Of a stretch of DNA of 6,590 bases, positions 5,081-6,590 are shown piece by piece; the stretch's first letter is position 1, and every line of letters starts with the position of its first letter. The translations under genes were made by a program, and so were the position numbers. Source of the stretch: JBILCM01 sp044353165 (GTDB lineage: Bacteria; Bacillota; Bacilli; Paenibacillales; YIM-B00363); NCBI GenBank assembly GCA_044353165.1, contig JBILCM010000107.1, positions 1 through 6,590 on the forward strand. Direction: 5' to 3'. Under the pieces are notes generated by a model. That model did no database searches, was not told the origin of the DNA, and worked only from the letters and a program-made list of their open reading frames with translations.

Positions 5081-6508
5081 ATGACCTTTTTACCAGCCAT
5101 CCAGATTTACAACACGATGTCTCGACGCAAAGAGCCGTTCGTGCCGGTGACTCCGGGGAAAGTGAATATGTATGTTTGCGGACCCACGGTATATGATTTG
5201 ATCCACATCGGCAATGCCCGTCCGCTCATTTTCTTCGACGTCGTTCGCCGTTACTTGGCCTTATACTATGATGTCACCTACGTGGTCAATCTGACTGACG
5301 TCGATGATAAGCTGATTCGCCGCGCAGAACAGATTGGAACGACCATGCCAGAGTTGGCGGAGCAGAACATCGCAGACTTCATGCACGATTCACACGCGCT
5401 GAAGGTGCAACCCGCCTCCATTCATCCTCGCGTCACCGACCATATGCAGGATATTATCGCATTCATCACCGAGCTTGTGGACCGCGGATTCGCGTATGCG
5501 AGCGGCGGTGATGTTTACTTCCGTACGGCTTCGTTCCCGGAATACGGGAAACTTTCGCATCAACCGCTCGCTGAGTTGCAACACGGGATTCGAGTCGGCG
5601 TGGATGAACGCAAACAAAGTCCGCACGATTTCGTGCTCTGGAAAGCGGCCAAACCGGGTGAAATTTTCTGGTCCTCCCCTTGGGGTGATGGCCGTCCCGG
5701 TTGGCATATTGAATGCTCGGCCATGGCGCGCAAGTATTTGGGCGACACGCTCGATATTCACGGCGGCGGGGCGGATCTTCATTTTCCACATCATGAATGT
5801 GAAGTCGCGCAAAGCGAGTCGCTCACAGGGCAACCGCTTGCCCGCTATTGGATGCATAATGCATTCATCAACTTGAACAACGAGAAGATGTCCAAGTCGC
5901 TTGGCAACATCGTTAACGCTCGGGAATTGGCTGCTCGATATAAACCGGAAGTCATTCGTTATGTCATGCTCTCCACACACTATCGCAATCCGCTGAATTT
6001 TAGCGATGAAAGTTTAGAACAAGCGCGTAATGGACTTGAGCGCATGGCCAATTGCAGGCGCAATCTGAAGCACCGATTGGAGAATGTTCCTGCGGGACAA
6101 GCTCGTAACGAGGATGCAGACATATCAGCGACGTTGGCGCGCTTGGATGCGATTGCGAGAACGTTCCATACGAAGATGAGTGATGATTTCAATACGCCTG
6201 ATGCCATTACGGCCATCTTCGAACTTGTGGCCGAGACGAACGCTTTGCTCGGAACAGCGACGTCGGTACATTCACATGTATTGCAACAGATTGATACGTT
6301 GTTTGCACAGATGGACCAGGTGTTGGGCATACTACCCGCAACAGAAGATGGCTTGCTCGATGCAGATGTCGAACGGCTGATTGCCGAACGAACGCAAGCG
6401 CGGAAGTCGCGTGATTTTGCTTTAGCTGATTTGATTCGCGACCAGTTGGCGGCGCAAGGCATCATTCTTGAGGATACGCCGCAAGGCATCCGTTGGCGGC
6501 GCGAATGA
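5081..6508 (+). CDS. cysS: Cysteinyl-tRNA synthetase
   Basis: Class I synthetase that charges tRNA-Cys, 475 residues (family about 460-480), so full length. The start is ATG 5081 with AAAGGAG at 5065-5071, which overlaps the cysE stop codon. The N-terminal block YVCGPTVYDLIHIGNARP contains HIGN (42-45) and the first zinc ligand Cys33. The other expected ligands are Cys212 (WHIECSAM), His237 and Glu241 (FPHHECE). The KMSKS loop is at 269-273, then the DALR and anticodon-binding domains, ending in ILEDTPQGIRWRRE. Zinc gives direct selection of cysteine, so no editing domain is expected. It is controlled with cysE by the tRNA-Cys T-box, so shortage of charged product raises both the enzyme and the supply of its amino acid. 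Its stop overlaps the mrnC start as ATGA. Confidence 0.98.
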   Translation: MTFLPAIQIYNTMSRRKEPFVPVTPGKVNMYVCGPTVYDLIHIGNARPLIFFDVVRRYLALYYDVTYVVNLTDVDDKLIRRAEQIGTTMPELAEQNIADFMHDSHALKVQPASIHPRVTDHMQDIIAFITELVDRGFAYASGGDVYFRTASFPEYGKLSHQPLAELQHGIRVGVDERKQSPHDFVLWKAAKPGEIFWSSPWGDGRPGWHIECSAMARKYLGDTLDIHGGGADLHFPHHECEVAQSESLTGQPLARYWMHNAFINLNNEKMSKSLGNIVNARELAARYKPEVIRYVMLSTHYRNPLNFSDESLEQARNGLERMANCRRNLKHRLENVPAGQARNEDADISATLARLDAIARTFHTKMSDDFNTPDAITAIFELVAETNALLGTATSVHSHVLQQIDTLFAQMDQVLGILPATEDGLLDADVERLIAERTQARKSRDFALADLIRDQLAAQGIILEDTPQGIRWRRE

Positions 6509-6590
6509 CGGTGAATCAAGAGATGGAATCCGCTGGCGAGTTGGCGTGGTTTGCACCAACGAAAGCACCGCACTTGATGAGTCCGCTCGC
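6505..6590 (+). CDS. mrnC: Mini-ribonuclease III, 5' end only
   Basis: Twenty-eight codons are visible before the window ends. The start is taken as ATG 6505, overlapping the cysS TGA as ATGA, which implies translational coupling; an ATG at 6523 is an alternative, and neither has a strong ribosome site. The peptide ELAWFAPTKAPHLMSPL resembles the MrnC N-terminus just before its LALAYxGDA catalytic block (family knowledge), which would lie just beyond the window. MrnC is the catalytic-domain-only RNase III that matures 23S rRNA in Bacillus, and its gene follows cysS there. The call rests on synteny plus a short match. Confidence 0.8.
   Translation, partial: MTVNQEMESAGELAWFAPTKAPHLMSPL

Noticed and set aside
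5795..5803. CysS zinc region reading HHECE, where E. coli has HHENE
   Set aside because: To my knowledge Cys at this non-ligand position is common in other bacterial CysRS; the four expected ligands are intact.
5390..5980. 196-codon open frame antisense to cysS, and similar antisense frames in gltX and cysE
   Set aside because: The translations have no recognisable domains, no ribosome sites, and lie wholly over conserved synthetase coding sequence; they are shadow frames.

Overview
The window fits a Gram-positive Bacillales-type firmicute of moderate GC. The gene order gltX ... cysE-cysS-mrnC, the AAGGAGG-type ribosome binding sites, a short (216-residue) CysE and a complete tRNA-sensing T-box leader all point that way. 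The wording of the GltX and CysS proteins and the roughly 50-55% GC of the core genes would suit Alicyclobacillaceae or relatives, but the genus is a guess.

Layout: (1) 1-1394 (+) is the 3' part of gltX (glutamyl-tRNA synthetase), lacking its first 25-30 codons. (2) 1436-1759 (+) is a small secreted, very basic Ala/Lys/Glu/Ile helix protein built from four 15-residue repeats, followed by a strong intrinsic terminator at 1804-1844. (3) 3992-1855 (-) is a two-component operon: an OmpR/PhoB-type response regulator whose stop codon overlaps the start of a HAMP-containing sensor histidine kinase. (4) 4035-4108 holds back-to-back promoters: a minus-strand TATAAT with a palindrome in its -35 region, and a good plus-strand sigma-A-type promoter. 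(5) 4115-4373 is a T-box leader with specifier TGC (Cys), a UGGA acceptor-pairing bulge, an antiterminator and an overlapping terminator. (6) 4416-6508 (+) is cysE-cysS. (7) 6505-6590 (+) is the start of mrnC (Mini-ribonuclease III).

How it works together: uncharged tRNA-Cys should bind the T-box leader, prevent termination and allow expression of serine O-acetyltransferase (first step of cysteine synthesis) and cysteinyl-tRNA synthetase. In Bacillus subtilis gltX, cysE and cysS are adjacent. Here about 2.7 kb carrying a small secreted protein and an opposite-strand two-component system separates them, so cysES appear to depend on their own promoter. No wholly new system is evident. The most unusual items are the 15-residue-repeat secreted protein (with a reading frame that continues in the same style past its stop), its convergent pairing with a two-component system, and the compact divergent control region.
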